Source of the DNA: Agrobacterium sp. a22-2
GTDB taxonomy: Bacteria > Pseudomonadota > Alphaproteobacteria > Rhizobiales > Rhizobiaceae
Direction of reading: 5' to 3'
Length of the DNA stretch: 64,000 bases
NCBI RefSeq assembly: GCF_012276985.1
Contig: NZ_JAAXMM010000004.1
Coordinates: 124,001-188,000 of the forward strand
In this document: positions 1 through 9,363 of the stretch, piece after piece
How positions within the stretch are numbered: position 1 is the stretch's first letter
How the letters are laid out: every line of letters starts with the position of its first letter
The notes under the pieces: model-generated
Told to the model about the DNA's origin: nothing
Seen by the model: the letters and a program-made list of their open reading frames with translations, nothing else
The model's database searches: none
Program-made: the position numbers and the translations under genes

Positions 1-2
1 CC

Positions 3-530
3 CAGTTCGAAAGCGTCCTGTCGTCGCTGATCATCATGTCGACCGTGCCGCTTGGCCTTGCCTGCGCGGTGTTCGCCCTGGTGGTCACCGGCTCTAGCCT
101 CAACGTCTACAGCCAGATCGGCCTTGTGCTGCTGGTCGGCGTCATGGCCAAGAACGGCATCCTGATCGTCGAATTTGCCAATCAGCTGCGCGACCGTGGC
201 GAGGATGTGCGCTCGGCCATCGAGAAGGCGTGCAAGCTTCGGCTTCGGCCGGTCATGATGACGATGATCGCGACCGTGATCGGCGGCGTTCCGCTGGTGC
301 TGGCCGAAGGGGCAGGCGCCGAGGCCCGCATCGCGCTGGGATGGGTCATCGTCGGTGGCCTTGGCCTGGCAACGCTTGTTACGCTCTATATCACGCCCGT
401 GGCCTATCTTCTGATCGCCCGCTTCGCCAAGCCGCATGCCGATGAAGAGCAGCGGTTCCATAAGGAATTGGCACTGGCGTCGCGCACACCGGCCAAGGAA
501 CAGGACACGCTGCCGATCGCGGCCGAGTGA
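3..530 (+). CDS. RND efflux pump inner-membrane permease, C-terminal fragment
   Basis: This is the 3' end of a gene that begins before the window; the frame is open from base 3. The visible part is the last set of membrane helices of an AcrB-like (HAE1) resistance-nodulation-division transporter, the proton-driven subunit of a tripartite drug efflux pump. The stretch VGVMAKNGILIVEFAN, followed by RLRPVMMTMIATVIGGVPL, is the characteristic helix 10-12 region of these pumps. A hydrophilic tail rich in charged residues ends the protein. The periplasmic adaptor gene would be expected upstream, outside the window. The substrate cannot be judged from this fragment. Confidence 0.93.
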   Translation, partial: QFESVLSSLIIMSTVPLGLACAVFALVVTGSSLNVYSQIGLVLLVGVMAKNGILIVEFANQLRDRGEDVRSAIEKACKLRLRPVMMTMIATVIGGVPLVLAEGAGAEARIALGWVIVGGLGLATLVTLYITPVAYLLIARFAKPHADEEQRFHKELALASRTPAKEQDTLPIAAE

Positions 531-564
531 TCGCCAAGAACCTCGGCACAAAGGGAATATACGT

Positions 565-1305
565 TTGACGACATCGACGATTGATATCGCCATGGGCGAC
601 GGCGTGGCCAAAGGCTTTCTTGCCATGCCGTCATCGGCGTCCGGCCCTGTGCCCGGCATTGTTCTCTATATGGATGCCTTCGGGCCGCGGCCGGCGCTTT
701 ATTCCATGGCTGAGCGCATGGCAGCGGAAGGTTACGCCGTTCTGGTGCCCGATCTCTACTATCGCCTCGGTCCCTACGGCCCGTTCGAGGCGGCGACGGC
801 GTTCAAGCATGACGAGACGGCGCGCCAGCTTCGCGGCATGATCGGCGCGACCACTCAGGCGATGACGGAAGCCGATACCGGTTTCTTCATCGCGGCGCTG
901 GAGGCGGCAGGCGCCAGGGGACCGATCGGCGTCGTTGGCTATTGCATGGGCGGCGCCCGGGCGCTGACGGCGGCGGCGGCCTATCCCGAACGGATCGCAG
1001 CGGCCGCGAGTTTTCACGGCGGAAACCTGGCCAGCGATGCGGTCGACAGCCCGCATCTGCGGGCCGCCGACATCAAGGCGCGGGTCTATGTCGGGACAGC
1101 CGGCATCGACGGTTCGTTTCCGCCGGAGCAATCGACCCGTTTCGTCGAGGCATTCCGTCGTGCCGAGGTGGGGTTTGCCCTGGAAAACTATGTCGGCGCG
1201 GCCCATGGCTGGTGCATTCCGGACCATTCCGGTTATGACGAGACGGCGGCCGAGCGGCATTGGCAGCGGTTGTTGACCCTGTTTGCCGAGACGCTTTGGC
1301 CTTGA
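565..1305 (+). CDS. Dienelactone hydrolase family protein
   Basis: An alpha/beta hydrolase of about 246 residues, the usual length of the dienelactone hydrolase (carboxymethylenebutenolidase-like) family. The nucleophile elbow GYCMGG carries the catalytic Cys. An Asp lies in GTAGIDGS and the His in GAAHGW, which completes the Cys-Asp-His triad of the family. I chose the TTG at 565 because AAGGGA lies about 9 bases upstream and protein similarity starts just after it; a longer frame from 436 would overlap the pump gene. It overlaps the next gene by a few bases, so the two are probably co-transcribed. The natural substrate is unknown; cleavage of an ester or lactone is an inference from the family. 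Confidence 0.85.
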   Translation: MTTSTIDIAMGDGVAKGFLAMPSSASGPVPGIVLYMDAFGPRPALYSMAERMAAEGYAVLVPDLYYRLGPYGPFEAATAFKHDETARQLRGMIGATTQAMTEADTGFFIAALEAAGARGPIGVVGYCMGGARALTAAAAYPERIAAAASFHGGNLASDAVDSPHLRAADIKARVYVGTAGIDGSFPPEQSTRFVEAFRRAEVGFALENYVGAAHGWCIPDHSGYDETAAERHWQRLLTLFAETLWP

Positions 1306-1982
1306 CCGTGGACGACGGACCCCGACTGTTGCTCCCGGATGGCGAGGCCAAGAGGTCAGCCTTGATTCGCGACCGGCTGACCTTGCAGGTGCCGTCCGGC
1401 CTCGCGGGAACCAGTCTTTGCGACCTGAAACTCTACCGTGCTGGTTCCTCCAGCGGGCTGTCGAACCTGGTCGGCTCGGCGGCGCCCTATTGGGCGCATC
1501 CGTGGGCTGGCGGCCTGGCGCTGGTGCGCTATATCGCGGAACGGCCCGAAGCGGTCGTTGGCCGCCATGTGCTGGATCTCGGCACCGGCGGCGGGCTGGT
1601 GGCCATTGCCGCGGCGCTGACGGGGGCAGCCTCGGTTACCGGAATCGATATCGATGCCTGGGCGATTTCGGCGGCGCGGTTGAACGCGGACGCCAATGGC
1701 GTCGACGCCCAATTTTTGCAGGGTGACGTGGCCGACGTGGCGCTGGCCGGCTTCGAGATGATCCTGGTTGGCGATCTCTTCTATGACAGGGATCTGGCGT
1801 GCACTGTATCGATCGTCCTGGCGTCGGCCGTGGCGCGCGGCATCCCCGTGTTGGTCGGCGATCCCGGGCGAAAACCGTTGCCGCGGGCGCGTCTGCTTGA
1901 TGTGGTCGAGTATCCCGTCGCGGATTTTGGTGATCCGCCGGGCACGGTCTCGGCAACCGGCAGGGTCTACCGCTGGGTTTGA
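1302..1982 (+). CDS. Class I SAM-dependent methyltransferase, predicted nicotinamide N-methylase-like
   Basis: A protein of about 226 residues with the SAM-binding motif I VLDLGTGGGLVAIAA, an acidic motif II (GIDIDAWAI) and a post-motif segment ILVGDLFYD. That last segment resembles the D/N-LFY signature of the METTL20/ETFB-lysine and Nnt1-like methyltransferases (COG3897). These modify lysines or small molecules, but the substrate here cannot be predicted. The TTG at 1302 overlaps the stop of the hydrolase gene in a TTGA arrangement, which suggests translational coupling; GTG 1308 is an alternative start. The original open frame begins earlier, inside the upstream gene, and that extension is unlikely to be real. 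Confidence 0.8.
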   Translation: MTVDDGPRLLLPDGEAKRSALIRDRLTLQVPSGLAGTSLCDLKLYRAGSSSGLSNLVGSAAPYWAHPWAGGLALVRYIAERPEAVVGRHVLDLGTGGGLVAIAAALTGAASVTGIDIDAWAISAARLNADANGVDAQFLQGDVADVALAGFEMILVGDLFYDRDLACTVSIVLASAVARGIPVLVGDPGRKPLPRARLLDVVEYPVADFGDPPGTVSATGRVYRWV

Positions 1983-2131
1983 TGCGACGACGCGTGGGGG
2001 AAGTACCTTGCAAATCGTTGTTGCAACAGCCTCTTTGTCCTCTGGACAAGCGGGATCGACTTGGCTCATACCTCCTCGATATTTGCTAAGCATGCCCCGC
2101 ATCTGGCGCGGCAATTCGAGAGGGCCGTTCC

Positions 2132-3541
2132 ATGGCATTGAAGGACGTTGTCGCAGGGGTTCGCAACGAGGCGGGGATCGCCACTGTTCTCGGTCTGCTG
2201 AAGCAGTCCTTCGGGGAGCGTTTCCAGACCGGGCAGTCGTTTCGCGAGCAGCATGCCCACACCACCACCTATCTGCCGGCACAGCTTCCCGATGGCGTCG
2301 TCTTTGTCGAAGGCGCCGAGGACGTATCGGCGGTCGTCAAGACCTGTGCGGCCCACAAGGTGCCGATGATCCCGTTTGGCACCGGCACGTCGCTGGAGGG
2401 GCAGATCAATGCGTCTGCTGGCGGAATCTCCATCGATTTCAGCCGCATGAACAGGGTTCTTGCCGTCAATGCCGAGGATCTCGACTGCACCGTGGAGCCC
2501 GGCATCACGCGCGAGGAGCTGAACACCCATCTGCGTGATACCGGCCTGTTCTTTCCCATCGATCCCGGCGCCAACGCCTCGATCGGCGGCATGGCCTCGA
2601 CGCGGGCATCCGGCACCAATGCCGTGCGCTACGGCACGATGAAGGACAATGTGCTGTCGCTGACGGTGGTGACGGCCAATGGCGAGGAAATCCGCACGGC
2701 GCGCCGGGCCAAGAAGACATCGGCCGGCTACGACCTGACGCGGCTGTTCATCGGCGCGGAAGGCACGCTCGGCGTCATCACCTCGGTCACCCTCAAGCTG
2801 CAGGGCATTCCGGAAAAAATCGGCGGCGGCGTTTGCGGTTTTCCGAGCCTGAAGGCGGCCTGCGATGCGGTGATCACCACGATCCAGATGGGCATCCCGG
2901 TCGCCCGGATCGAACTGCTCGACGAGACGCAGATGCGGGCCTGCAATGCCTATTCGAAGCTCTCCTATGCCGAAAAACCGACGCTGTTCCTTGAATTCCA
3001 CGGCACGGAGGCAACCGTCGCCCTGCAGGCCGAGCAGTTCAAGGAAATCGCCGCCGAATTCGGCGCCGACGAGTTCCTCTATACGGCCAACGCCGAAGAG
3101 CGCAGTCAGCTCTGGAAGGCGCGACACAATGCCTATTGGGCGGGCATGGCACTCGATCCGACCTTGAACGGGTTGTCGACCGATGTCTGCGTGCCGATCT
3201 CGCGGCTTGCCGACTGCGTGGCCGAGACTCAAGCCGATATTCGCGAGACCGGTCTGCTGGCGCCGATCGTCGGTCATGCCGGCGACGGCAATTTTCACGT
3301 TCTGGTGCTGTTCGATGCCAAGAACCCGCAGGATGTGGCGCGCGCCGAGGCCTTCGTTTCCCGCCTCAATACGAGGGCGCTGGCCATGGACGGTACCTGC
3401 ACCGGCGAGCACGGGGTGGGGCAGGGCAAGATGAGTTTCCTCGAGCAGGAACTCGGTCCGGCGCTCGATGTCATGCGGCAGGTCAAACGTGGGCTCGATC
3501 CGGACAATCTCTTCAATCCGGGCAAGATCTTCCGATTATAG
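2132..3541 (+). CDS. FAD-binding oxidoreductase, D-lactate dehydrogenase (GlcD/Dld) family
   Basis: A 469-residue flavoprotein of the GlcD / D-lactate dehydrogenase (cytochrome) family. The N-terminal half is an FAD_binding_4 domain with PFGTGTSLEGQ and PGANASIGGMASTRASGTN, which contact FAD. The C-terminal half is the FAD-oxidase C domain with GHAGDGNFH, a metal and substrate site, then GEHGVGQGK and the closing FNPGKIFR. Members oxidise D-2-hydroxyacids such as D-lactate and pass electrons to the respiratory chain. The gene starts at ATG 2132 and is followed 76 bases later by the AsmA gene on the same strand. The exact hydroxyacid used is not shown by the sequence. Confidence 0.9.
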   Translation: MALKDVVAGVRNEAGIATVLGLLKQSFGERFQTGQSFREQHAHTTTYLPAQLPDGVVFVEGAEDVSAVVKTCAAHKVPMIPFGTGTSLEGQINASAGGISIDFSRMNRVLAVNAEDLDCTVEPGITREELNTHLRDTGLFFPIDPGANASIGGMASTRASGTNAVRYGTMKDNVLSLTVVTANGEEIRTARRAKKTSAGYDLTRLFIGAEGTLGVITSVTLKLQGIPEKIGGGVCGFPSLKAACDAVITTIQMGIPVARIELLDETQMRACNAYSKLSYAEKPTLFLEFHGTEATVALQAEQFKEIAAEFGADEFLYTANAEERSQLWKARHNAYWAGMALDPTLNGLSTDVCVPISRLADCVAETQADIRETGLLAPIVGHAGDGNFHVLVLFDAKNPQDVARAEAFVSRLNTRALAMDGTCTGEHGVGQGKMSFLEQELGPALDVMRQVKRGLDPDNLFNPGKIFRL

Positions 3542-3617
3542 CAATGGGCGTTTGCGCCTTCGCAACGCAGCAGATAGGGTTGCCCAACCCTTGAGAGAAC
3601 GAACGGAGTGAGCACAG

Positions 3618-6600
3618 GTGCTCGGACGGTTATTGGTTTTCTGTGGCGGGCTTCTGGTCCTGGTGCTGTTTGCGGCGCTGCTGGCGCCCCTGTTCATCAC
3701 CTGGACGGATTTTCGCAAGGACTTCGAGGACCAGGCCAGCCGGATCATCGGCAAGAAGGTGACGGTGCATGGTGCCGTCGAGGCGCGCATCCTGCCGTTT
3801 CCGTCGGTCACGTTCAGTGATGTCACGGTCGGTCAGGACGAGCAGGGCCGGCCGCTGGTCAGGGCCGACCGCTTCTCGATGGATGCAGAGCTGGCACCCT
3901 TCCTGTCCGGCGAGGCGCGGATCTTCGACATGCGCCTCGAGGGACCGAAGGTGCAGTTGCGACTTCTGGCCGACGGCACGCTCGACTGGCTACGCAACGG
4001 CCATTCCGCCATTCCTGCCCGCACCGTGGTTCTCGAAAACATCCACGTCACCGACGGGGTGATCGAACTGGTCGACGAGCAGGCCGGGCGGACAAGGGTG
4101 GTGCGCGGCCTCAATGCCGATATGTCGGCCCGCTCGCTGGCCGGCCCATGGACCGTCAATGGCCGGGCCGAACTGGACGGCCAGGCCGGCGCCTTCGCGT
4201 TGTCGAGCCTGCTGCCCAATGCCGAAACGGGTGCCGTACCGGTCAGGCTGCGCCTCGATCCGGATCACCACCCCGTGCAATTCGATCTCGACGGGGACCT
4301 GGCCATTGCCGAGGGCAGGCCGACCTACAAGGGCAAGTTCCAGGCTGAGCTGCAAGCCGAGCCGGCCGACAAAAACGCTGGCGAAAAGCCGGCGCCGGAG
4401 CCGCGGGCCAAGGGCTCCTTCGAGCTTGCCAATGACCGCATTCGCATTCCCGACTATCGCCTGGAGCTGGGCGGTCTCGACAACCCTTACGCCGTGACCG
4501 GCGAGGCGACGCTCGACACGGGCCGGGCGCCGGAATTCCTGCTGACCGCCGAGGGACAGCAGATCGACGTGAACAGCATCAATGTCGAGGCGCCGCCGAC
4601 CGGCAAGACGGGGCGTCGGGCGGCCAGTTCGGTGCAGCAGCGGATCAACGCCCTGGTGGCGATGGCGGCCGATATTCCCATTCCGACGGTTGCCGGCCGC
4701 GCCAGCCTGTCCCTGCCGGCGATCGTCGTCGGCGATACGGTGATCCGCGACATAAAACTCGATCTGCGGCCGGCCGGAACGGGTTGGACCGTCGATCGGG
4801 CGGTGGCGCTCCTTCCGGGCCGCACCCATGCCGAGGTTTCGGGCAAGCTCAACCTGCAGGGCGAGCCGTCGTTCAACGGCGATATGCTGGTCGCCTCCAC
4901 CCAGCCTTCCGGACTGGCGAGCTGGCTGACGGGTGAGGTGGACCCAACGATCCGGCAGATGAAGTCCGCCGGCTTTTCCGCTGCGGTCAACCTGACAACG
5001 CAGCTCCAGCGTTTCGAGAAGCTGGAATTGTCCGTTGGCCCGGCCCGGCTTCTCGGCCGCGTCGAGCGGCAGTCTTTTGACGGCAAACGGCCGAACCTGT
5101 CGATCGATCTGGCCGGCAACGCATTCGATTTCGATGCGATGCGGGCGCTGGCGACGCTGGTTGCCGGCGAGCAGAGCGACGATCGCATGCTGGACCACCT
5201 GATCGCCGCGAAGATCAAGGTGGACGATTTTTCGGCCTTCGGCGTGAACGCCCATGGTGTCGATGCCATCTTCACCTTCGCCGATGGTGGCTTTTCCTTG
5301 CAGCGTCTCAATGTCGGCGATCTGGCCGGCGCGACGGTTCAGGCTTCGGGCGAGGCTGAGGGGTCGCTGCTCGACTATAGCGGCAAGGCGACGGTGACGC
5401 TTCGCGCCGCAGATCCCACAGCGTTTCTGGCGATGCTGCAGCAGAAGCTGCCGCCGCATCCCGTCCTCGACCGGATGGTCGCCAATGCCGAGTGGTATAT
5501 AGACACCGACCTGACGTTGAGTGCAGCCTTCGGCGAGGCTGAGGCCGGCGGCCTGAAGATCAAGGCCGATGGCCGCTCCAACGGCAGCCACGTCGCTATC
5601 GACTATTCACGCGACAGCCTGCTCGATCTCATGGGCGACGCAACGGTTGCGATCAATGCGAAACTCGACAATCCCGAGCCGTCTGTTCTGCTTGGCCAGT
5701 TGGGCCTGCGGCCGCTGCCGATTCCGGTCGGCGGTGCGGCCCAGGCGTCCCTTGAGCTGAAACAAACCGGCACGGAGCAGGCCGATGCAGACCTGCGGCT
5801 GTCGGCGGACCGGACGGCGCTGACGGCGACGGGCAAGGTCGATCTTTCGGCTGCGTCCTTCCTGCAGGGCAGCGGCCATGTGACGCTCGAAAGTGCCGAT
5901 ATCGAGCCGTACCTGATCATGAATGCCATCGTGCCGCCGCAGACCGGGTCTGGACTGCCGGTCCGTCTGGCGGCCGATGTGTCGGCCAAGGGAGAACGGT
6001 TGGACATAAACGGGCTTACCGGCACGATCGCGTCGAATGCCGTGGCCGGCACGCTCAACCTCGACCAAAGTGGCGCTGTGCCGCGGATCGGTGGAGTGCT
6101 TGAACTCGATCATACGGATCTTTCATGGCTTGCCGAAACGGTTCTCGGTTCGGTCAGCGATCCTCTATCGGGAGACCTTTCGTCCGAACCGATCGCCGGC
6201 ATGGTGCCGGGCAGTGTCGACGCGGCGATTGCATTGCGGGCCAAGGCTTTCGATCCAGGGGTGTTCGGCCCTGTCACCGGCTTTTCCGCCAATCTGTCGC
6301 TCCAGGACGGCACGCTGGCGCTTGAGGATATCAAGGGCGGCTGGCTGGGCGGCAGTGCGGCGGGCCGGCTGATGCTGTCGAATGGCGAGGGTACCGCCTT
6401 TTCGCAGATGCGGCTGGATCTGACGGGGGGCGATCTGGAGGCCGTGCTCAGTGGGCCGGCCGGCCATCCCGCGGCCAAAGGCAAGTTCGATCTGACGCTG
6501 GTCTCGGAAACGAGCGGCAAGAGCGCTGCCGACCTGCTGTCGTCTGCTAACGGCTCGGGCGAATTGCGGGTGAGCGGGCTGACGGTGCCGGCGCTTAACC

Positions 6601-7364
6601 TCAATCTGTTTGCGGCCGTTCTCAAGGGTGCCGATGCGATCGAGGGCGAGATTGGGGTCGATGCGGTCAGCGCCATCGTGACGCCGCTGGTTGGCCAGGG
6701 CGAGGCGGTGCTGGGTGCCCTTGTCGTTCCCTTTACCGTGACCGACGGCGTGGTGCGCGCCCAGAACGTGGCTGTGGCAACGCAGGCGGCGCAGCTTTTG
6801 GGCGAGGGGCGGATCGATCTGACAGAACGGCAGCTGTCGGCAGCCATCGGCATTTCACTCAATGCCGGCGACGAGGTGCTGGATGGGGCCGAGCCGGCGT
6901 TCCGGATGCTCTATGAAGGCGATCTTGCCGGACCCGACCGAAGCCTCGATGTGGCTGATCTCACCAATTACCTGTCGCTGCGCGCCTTTGAGCGCGAGCG
7001 GCGCAGGGTCGAAACGATGCAGTCGAATGTGCTGGAGAAGCAACGGTTGCGGCGCGAGGTGGCGCTCTACCGCTTTCAGGCGACCGAGCGCCAGGTGGCG
7101 CGGGAGAAGGCGGAAGCCGAGGAGCGTCTGAGACGCGAGGAGGCCGAGAAGGCTCGGTTGGCGGCCGAGGAAGCGGCTGCACGTCAAGAGGTCGAGCGGC
7201 GGGCAGCCGAAGCGGCCCGCGCCGTGGATCCGCCGGTCGTCCCACCGGCCGACGCACCGGCGGCGGCCAATCCCGTACCTGTGCCGAACACGGATACCGT
7301 CGAGCGCGGCGCAAACCTGCCGCCGGCCGGCCTTCGGTTCGACAGTCTGCCGGGCGTGAACTGA
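3618..7364 (+). CDS. AsmA family protein
   Basis: A 1248-residue protein with one N-terminal membrane anchor (residues about 4-26) and a long periplasmic body, typical of the AsmA/TamB-like proteins of alphaproteobacteria. The AsmA N-terminal domain is visible in the first 150 residues (DFEDQASRIIGKKVTV and FPSVTFSDVTVG). The AsmA C-terminal homology region lies near residues 950-1110. These proteins are thought to form lipid-transfer bridges between inner and outer membrane. The last ~140 residues are a charged Ala/Glu/Arg-rich coiled coil ending in a Pro-rich tail, a common add-on in rhizobia. The start is GTG 3618, downstream of an ACGGAG-like site at about 3603. Confidence 0.9.
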   Translation: MLGRLLVFCGGLLVLVLFAALLAPLFITWTDFRKDFEDQASRIIGKKVTVHGAVEARILPFPSVTFSDVTVGQDEQGRPLVRADRFSMDAELAPFLSGEARIFDMRLEGPKVQLRLLADGTLDWLRNGHSAIPARTVVLENIHVTDGVIELVDEQAGRTRVVRGLNADMSARSLAGPWTVNGRAELDGQAGAFALSSLLPNAETGAVPVRLRLDPDHHPVQFDLDGDLAIAEGRPTYKGKFQAELQAEPADKNAGEKPAPEPRAKGSFELANDRIRIPDYRLELGGLDNPYAVTGEATLDTGRAPEFLLTAEGQQIDVNSINVEAPPTGKTGRRAASSVQQRINALVAMAADIPIPTVAGRASLSLPAIVVGDTVIRDIKLDLRPAGTGWTVDRAVALLPGRTHAEVSGKLNLQGEPSFNGDMLVASTQPSGLASWLTGEVDPTIRQMKSAGFSAAVNLTTQLQRFEKLELSVGPARLLGRVERQSFDGKRPNLSIDLAGNAFDFDAMRALATLVAGEQSDDRMLDHLIAAKIKVDDFSAFGVNAHGVDAIFTFADGGFSLQRLNVGDLAGATVQASGEAEGSLLDYSGKATVTLRAADPTAFLAMLQQKLPPHPVLDRMVANAEWYIDTDLTLSAAFGEAEAGGLKIKADGRSNGSHVAIDYSRDSLLDLMGDATVAINAKLDNPEPSVLLGQLGLRPLPIPVGGAAQASLELKQTGTEQADADLRLSADRTALTATGKVDLSAASFLQGSGHVTLESADIEPYLIMNAIVPPQTGSGLPVRLAADVSAKGERLDINGLTGTIASNAVAGTLNLDQSGAVPRIGGVLELDHTDLSWLAETVLGSVSDPLSGDLSSEPIAGMVPGSVDAAIALRAKAFDPGVFGPVTGFSANLSLQDGTLALEDIKGGWLGGSAAGRLMLSNGEGTAFSQMRLDLTGGDLEAVLSGPAGHPAAKGKFDLTLVSETSGKSAADLLSSANGSGELRVSGLTVPALNLNLFAAVLKGADAIEGEIGVDAVSAIVTPLVGQGEAVLGALVVPFTVTDGVVRAQNVAVATQAAQLLGEGRIDLTERQLSAAIGISLNAGDEVLDGAEPAFRMLYEGDLAGPDRSLDVADLTNYLSLRAFERERRRVETMQSNVLEKQRLRREVALYRFQATERQVAREKAEAEERLRREEAEKARLAAEEAAARQEVERRAAEAARAVDPPVVPPADAPAAANPVPVPNTDTVERGANLPPAGLRFDSLPGVN

Positions 7365-7388
7365 GGACATTGCTACGGCAATCTTAAA

Positions 7389-7418
7389 ACAAAAACGGCG
7401 ACCCGAGGGCCGCCGTTT
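7389..7418 (-). terminator. Rho-independent terminator for the FlxA-like gene, perhaps bidirectional
   Basis: An 8-bp GC-rich stem (AAACGGCG paired with CGCCGTTT) encloses a short loop. Read on the minus strand, it is followed by TTTTTGTTTT. It lies between the convergent AsmA gene and the small minus-strand gene. On the plus strand the tail is only TTTCGTTC, so termination of AsmA transcripts is possible but weaker. Confidence 0.7.
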
Positions 7419-7439
7419 CGTTCTCCGATGTCTGCTTGC

Positions 7440-7826
7440 TCAGACGTAGGCATAACGCTGGCCAAAAGGCGTTTCGGAGTCGAAGTTCTTCGAACCGATG
7501 TTTTCGCTTTCGCCGGAAAAACGCGGCATCGGCGGTGGGGGCATGTCACCCCATGGCCGTTGCATTTGGGTGCCTTCCTGCGTCTGCTCGGCCTGCTGTG
7601 CCTGCTTTGCCTGAAGGGCGGCCAGTTCGGCTTTTAGGGACGCAAGCTCGGTTTCCAGATCAGACTTGGCGTCTTCGTCTTCCTCGTCGTCGATTTCCGC
7701 CTGTTTGGTGGAAATCTCGGTCTGAAGCTTGGTGATCTCGGCCTGGGAAGAACCCTTGGACGAACTGGTGGAACTGATCGATGCGGTGGATGCCGCGGTC
7801 GACGCCGATGATATTGCAGTGACCAT
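7440..7826 (-). CDS. FlxA-like coiled-coil protein
   Basis: A protein of about 128 residues. The N-terminus is rich in Ser, Ala and Thr; the centre is a strong coiled coil of about 50 residues (EITKLQTEISTKQAEID, then repeated ELASLKAELAAL). The C-terminal tail is rich in Pro and Met. This layout matches the FlxA-like family (PF14282), which is widespread in rhizobia and of unknown function. I use ATG 7826; an in-frame TTG at 7847 has no ribosome-binding site. No signal peptide or membrane segment is seen. It is transcribed alone and ends at a clear terminator. Confidence 0.75.
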   Translation of the reverse strand: MVTAISSASTAASTASISSTSSSKGSSQAEITKLQTEISTKQAEIDDEEDEDAKSDLETELASLKAELAALQAKQAQQAEQTQEGTQMQRPWGDMPPPPMPRFSGESENIGSKNFDSETPFGQRYAYV

Positions 7827-8216
7827 CTTCAATCTCGCTTTTTTCAAATTGCTGAGGAAAAATCCGCATCATGCGGTGATCTCGATGAACTGCGGGCCGC
7901 TATCGACACTGCGGCGGGCCGTAATACGGATATGCATCGAGGCCGATCATCTCCATCGGCGTCAAGACACGCTAGGGCAAGATCCTGAATTATTCGTTAT
8001 CAAATAAAACTATTATGCTGGATAACGCAAAAGCTGCCAGCGAGGCCCGCCGGCAAGCGCCCTTGCATTGCCGGGCACTGGATTTCCTTGCGTTCGATAG
8101 CTATTACCAAGCCTCGGCCCGAGGGCAGACTTGTCGATGTTTTGACAGTCGTCCACTATAGAAGATGACAGTTTGCCGGACGGCGGGTCTATCGATGGAT
8201 TGTCCCGCGGCATGGG

Positions 8217-8795
8217 ATGGGTGGAGTGAGAGAAACGGCTGAGAGGGAAGTGGCCCAAGCGATTGCCGTAAGGCTGAAGATCGAGCGGGAGGCGCGTGGT
8301 TGGTCGCTGTCGGATCTCGCCGAGCGGTCGGCCGTGTCGAAGGCGATGATCAGCAAGATCGAGCGCTGCGAGGCCAGTCCGACCGCCACAGTGCTCGGCC
8401 GGCTGTCGGGTGCCTTCGGTCTTCCCCTGTCGGTGCTGCTGGCGCTGGCGGAGCGGGCCGGGGAGCGACTGGCACGGCGCGATGCCCAGCCGGTCTGGAC
8501 CGATCCCGAGACCGGCTATACCCGGCGCTCGGTGTCACCGCCCAATGGCGGCCATTTCGAATTGCTGGATGTCATGCTGCCGGCCGGTGTGTGCGTGCCC
8601 TATCCGGCATCGGCCTTCGCCTTCCAGCATCAGCAGATCTGGCTGCTGGAGGGACGGCTCGACTTTACCGAGGGCGAGAGGCTGCACCGTCTGGAGGCGG
8701 GCGACTGCCTGCAACTCGGTGCACCATCGGATTGCGTGTTCTTCAATCCGGGGCCGGATGCTGCTCGCTACGTGATTGCCCTGACGCGGTGCTGA
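8217..8795 (+). CDS. XRE family transcriptional regulator with cupin sensor domain
   Basis: A 192-residue regulator. Residues about 10-68 form an XRE (lambda repressor-like) helix-turn-helix, with LSDLAERSAVSKAMISKIER as the recognition region. The C-terminal 100 residues are a cupin_2 beta barrel (FQHQQIWLLEGRLDF and LEAGDCLQLG). Members sense small metabolites and control nearby or distant catabolic or resistance genes. No obvious target gene adjoins it: the gene to the left runs away from it and the gene to the right converges on it. The start is ATG 8217 or GTG 8226; both precede the DNA-binding domain. Confidence 0.87.
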   Translation: MGGVRETAEREVAQAIAVRLKIEREARGWSLSDLAERSAVSKAMISKIERCEASPTATVLGRLSGAFGLPLSVLLALAERAGERLARRDAQPVWTDPETGYTRRSVSPPNGGHFELLDVMLPAGVCVPYPASAFAFQHQQIWLLEGRLDFTEGERLHRLEAGDCLQLGAPSDCVFFNPGPDAARYVIALTRC

Positions 8796-8802
8796 CGGCT
8801 GG

Positions 8803-9015
8803 TCAGCGGGCGGTTTTCAGCCAATTGAAAATATAGATCCGCAGCGCCGAGGACAGATTGCCGGCGGGATCGCGTGCCGAATCGATCTCGGCGATCAGGG
8901 CGGCCAGCGCCATTTTGCGCGACGCGGCGATTGCTTTCAGCTCTTCCCAGAACACGTCTTCCAGCGACAGGCTGGTGCGATGGCCGCGAAGGGTCGTGGA
9001 GTGTTTTCGGATCAT
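8803..9015 (-). CDS. Ribbon-helix-helix domain-containing protein
   Basis: A 70-residue basic protein of the RHH_4 type (PF13467). It has the pattern HRTSLSLEDVFWEELKAIA followed by a second helix and the ending LRIYIFNWL. In alphaproteobacteria this gene is regularly found beside the DUF4169 gene and sspB, as here. The start ATG 9015 has AAGG about 6 bases upstream; a longer frame to 9072 adds residues without similarity. It may bind DNA, as RHH proteins do, but no target is known. It is the last gene of a minus-strand group. Confidence 0.8.
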   Translation of the reverse strand: MIRKHSTTLRGHRTSLSLEDVFWEELKAIAASRKMALAALIAEIDSARDPAGNLSSALRIYIFNWLKTAR

Positions 9016-9108
9016 GAGACCTTGAAGCAGACTGTGAGGGGCTTGCCAACCTGATTCCGGACATGCCGGCAAGCGGCTGATCCGGAATCGTTTTTTGGTC
9101 GGGCCAAG

Positions 9109-9303
9109 CTATTCTTTTGATTCGGGTTTTTCGATATGGCCGGCGTCCAGCGCCTGTTCGGCCTTCTGCCGGAGCCTGTCCGTCAGGGTCTTTTCGGCCT
9201 TGGTTCGCCCGAAGGTCAGGCGGTTCTGGTCCGCCTGTTTTTCCTTCTCGGTACGCGCTTTGGCTTTTCGAAACTGGCGCAGATTGACGACATCAGCGGA
9301 CAT
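9109..9303 (-). CDS. DUF4169 family protein
   Basis: A 64-residue, highly charged protein beginning MSADVVNLRQFRKAKAR, the signature start of DUF4169. Almost half of its residues are Lys, Arg, Glu or Asp, and it is probably a single helix or disordered. The function is unknown. Its conserved position between the RHH gene and sspB suggests a shared transcript. A few dozen bases separate it from sspB upstream and the RHH gene downstream. Confidence 0.8.
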   Translation of the reverse strand: MSADVVNLRQFRKAKARTEKEKQADQNRLTFGRTKAEKTLTDRLRQKAEQALDAGHIEKPESKE

Positions 9304-9363
9304 GGGCGCTCCCGTCGAGGCGTGACAGGGACGGAAAGATCCATCCGTCCCCGGATTGCGGAT

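Noticed and set aside
2066..3412. Minus-strand frame opposite the FAD oxidoreductase
   Set aside because: Antisense to a conserved gene; no domain is visible.
3990..5591. Minus-strand frame inside the AsmA gene
   Set aside because: Antisense shadow of a continuous AsmA reading frame, without start signal or similarity.
8050..8074. Hairpin CCGGCAA...TTGCCGG in the spacer before the XRE gene, considered as a terminator or small RNA
   Set aside because: There is no T run and no promoter with good spacing; the minus-strand gene already has its terminator elsewhere.
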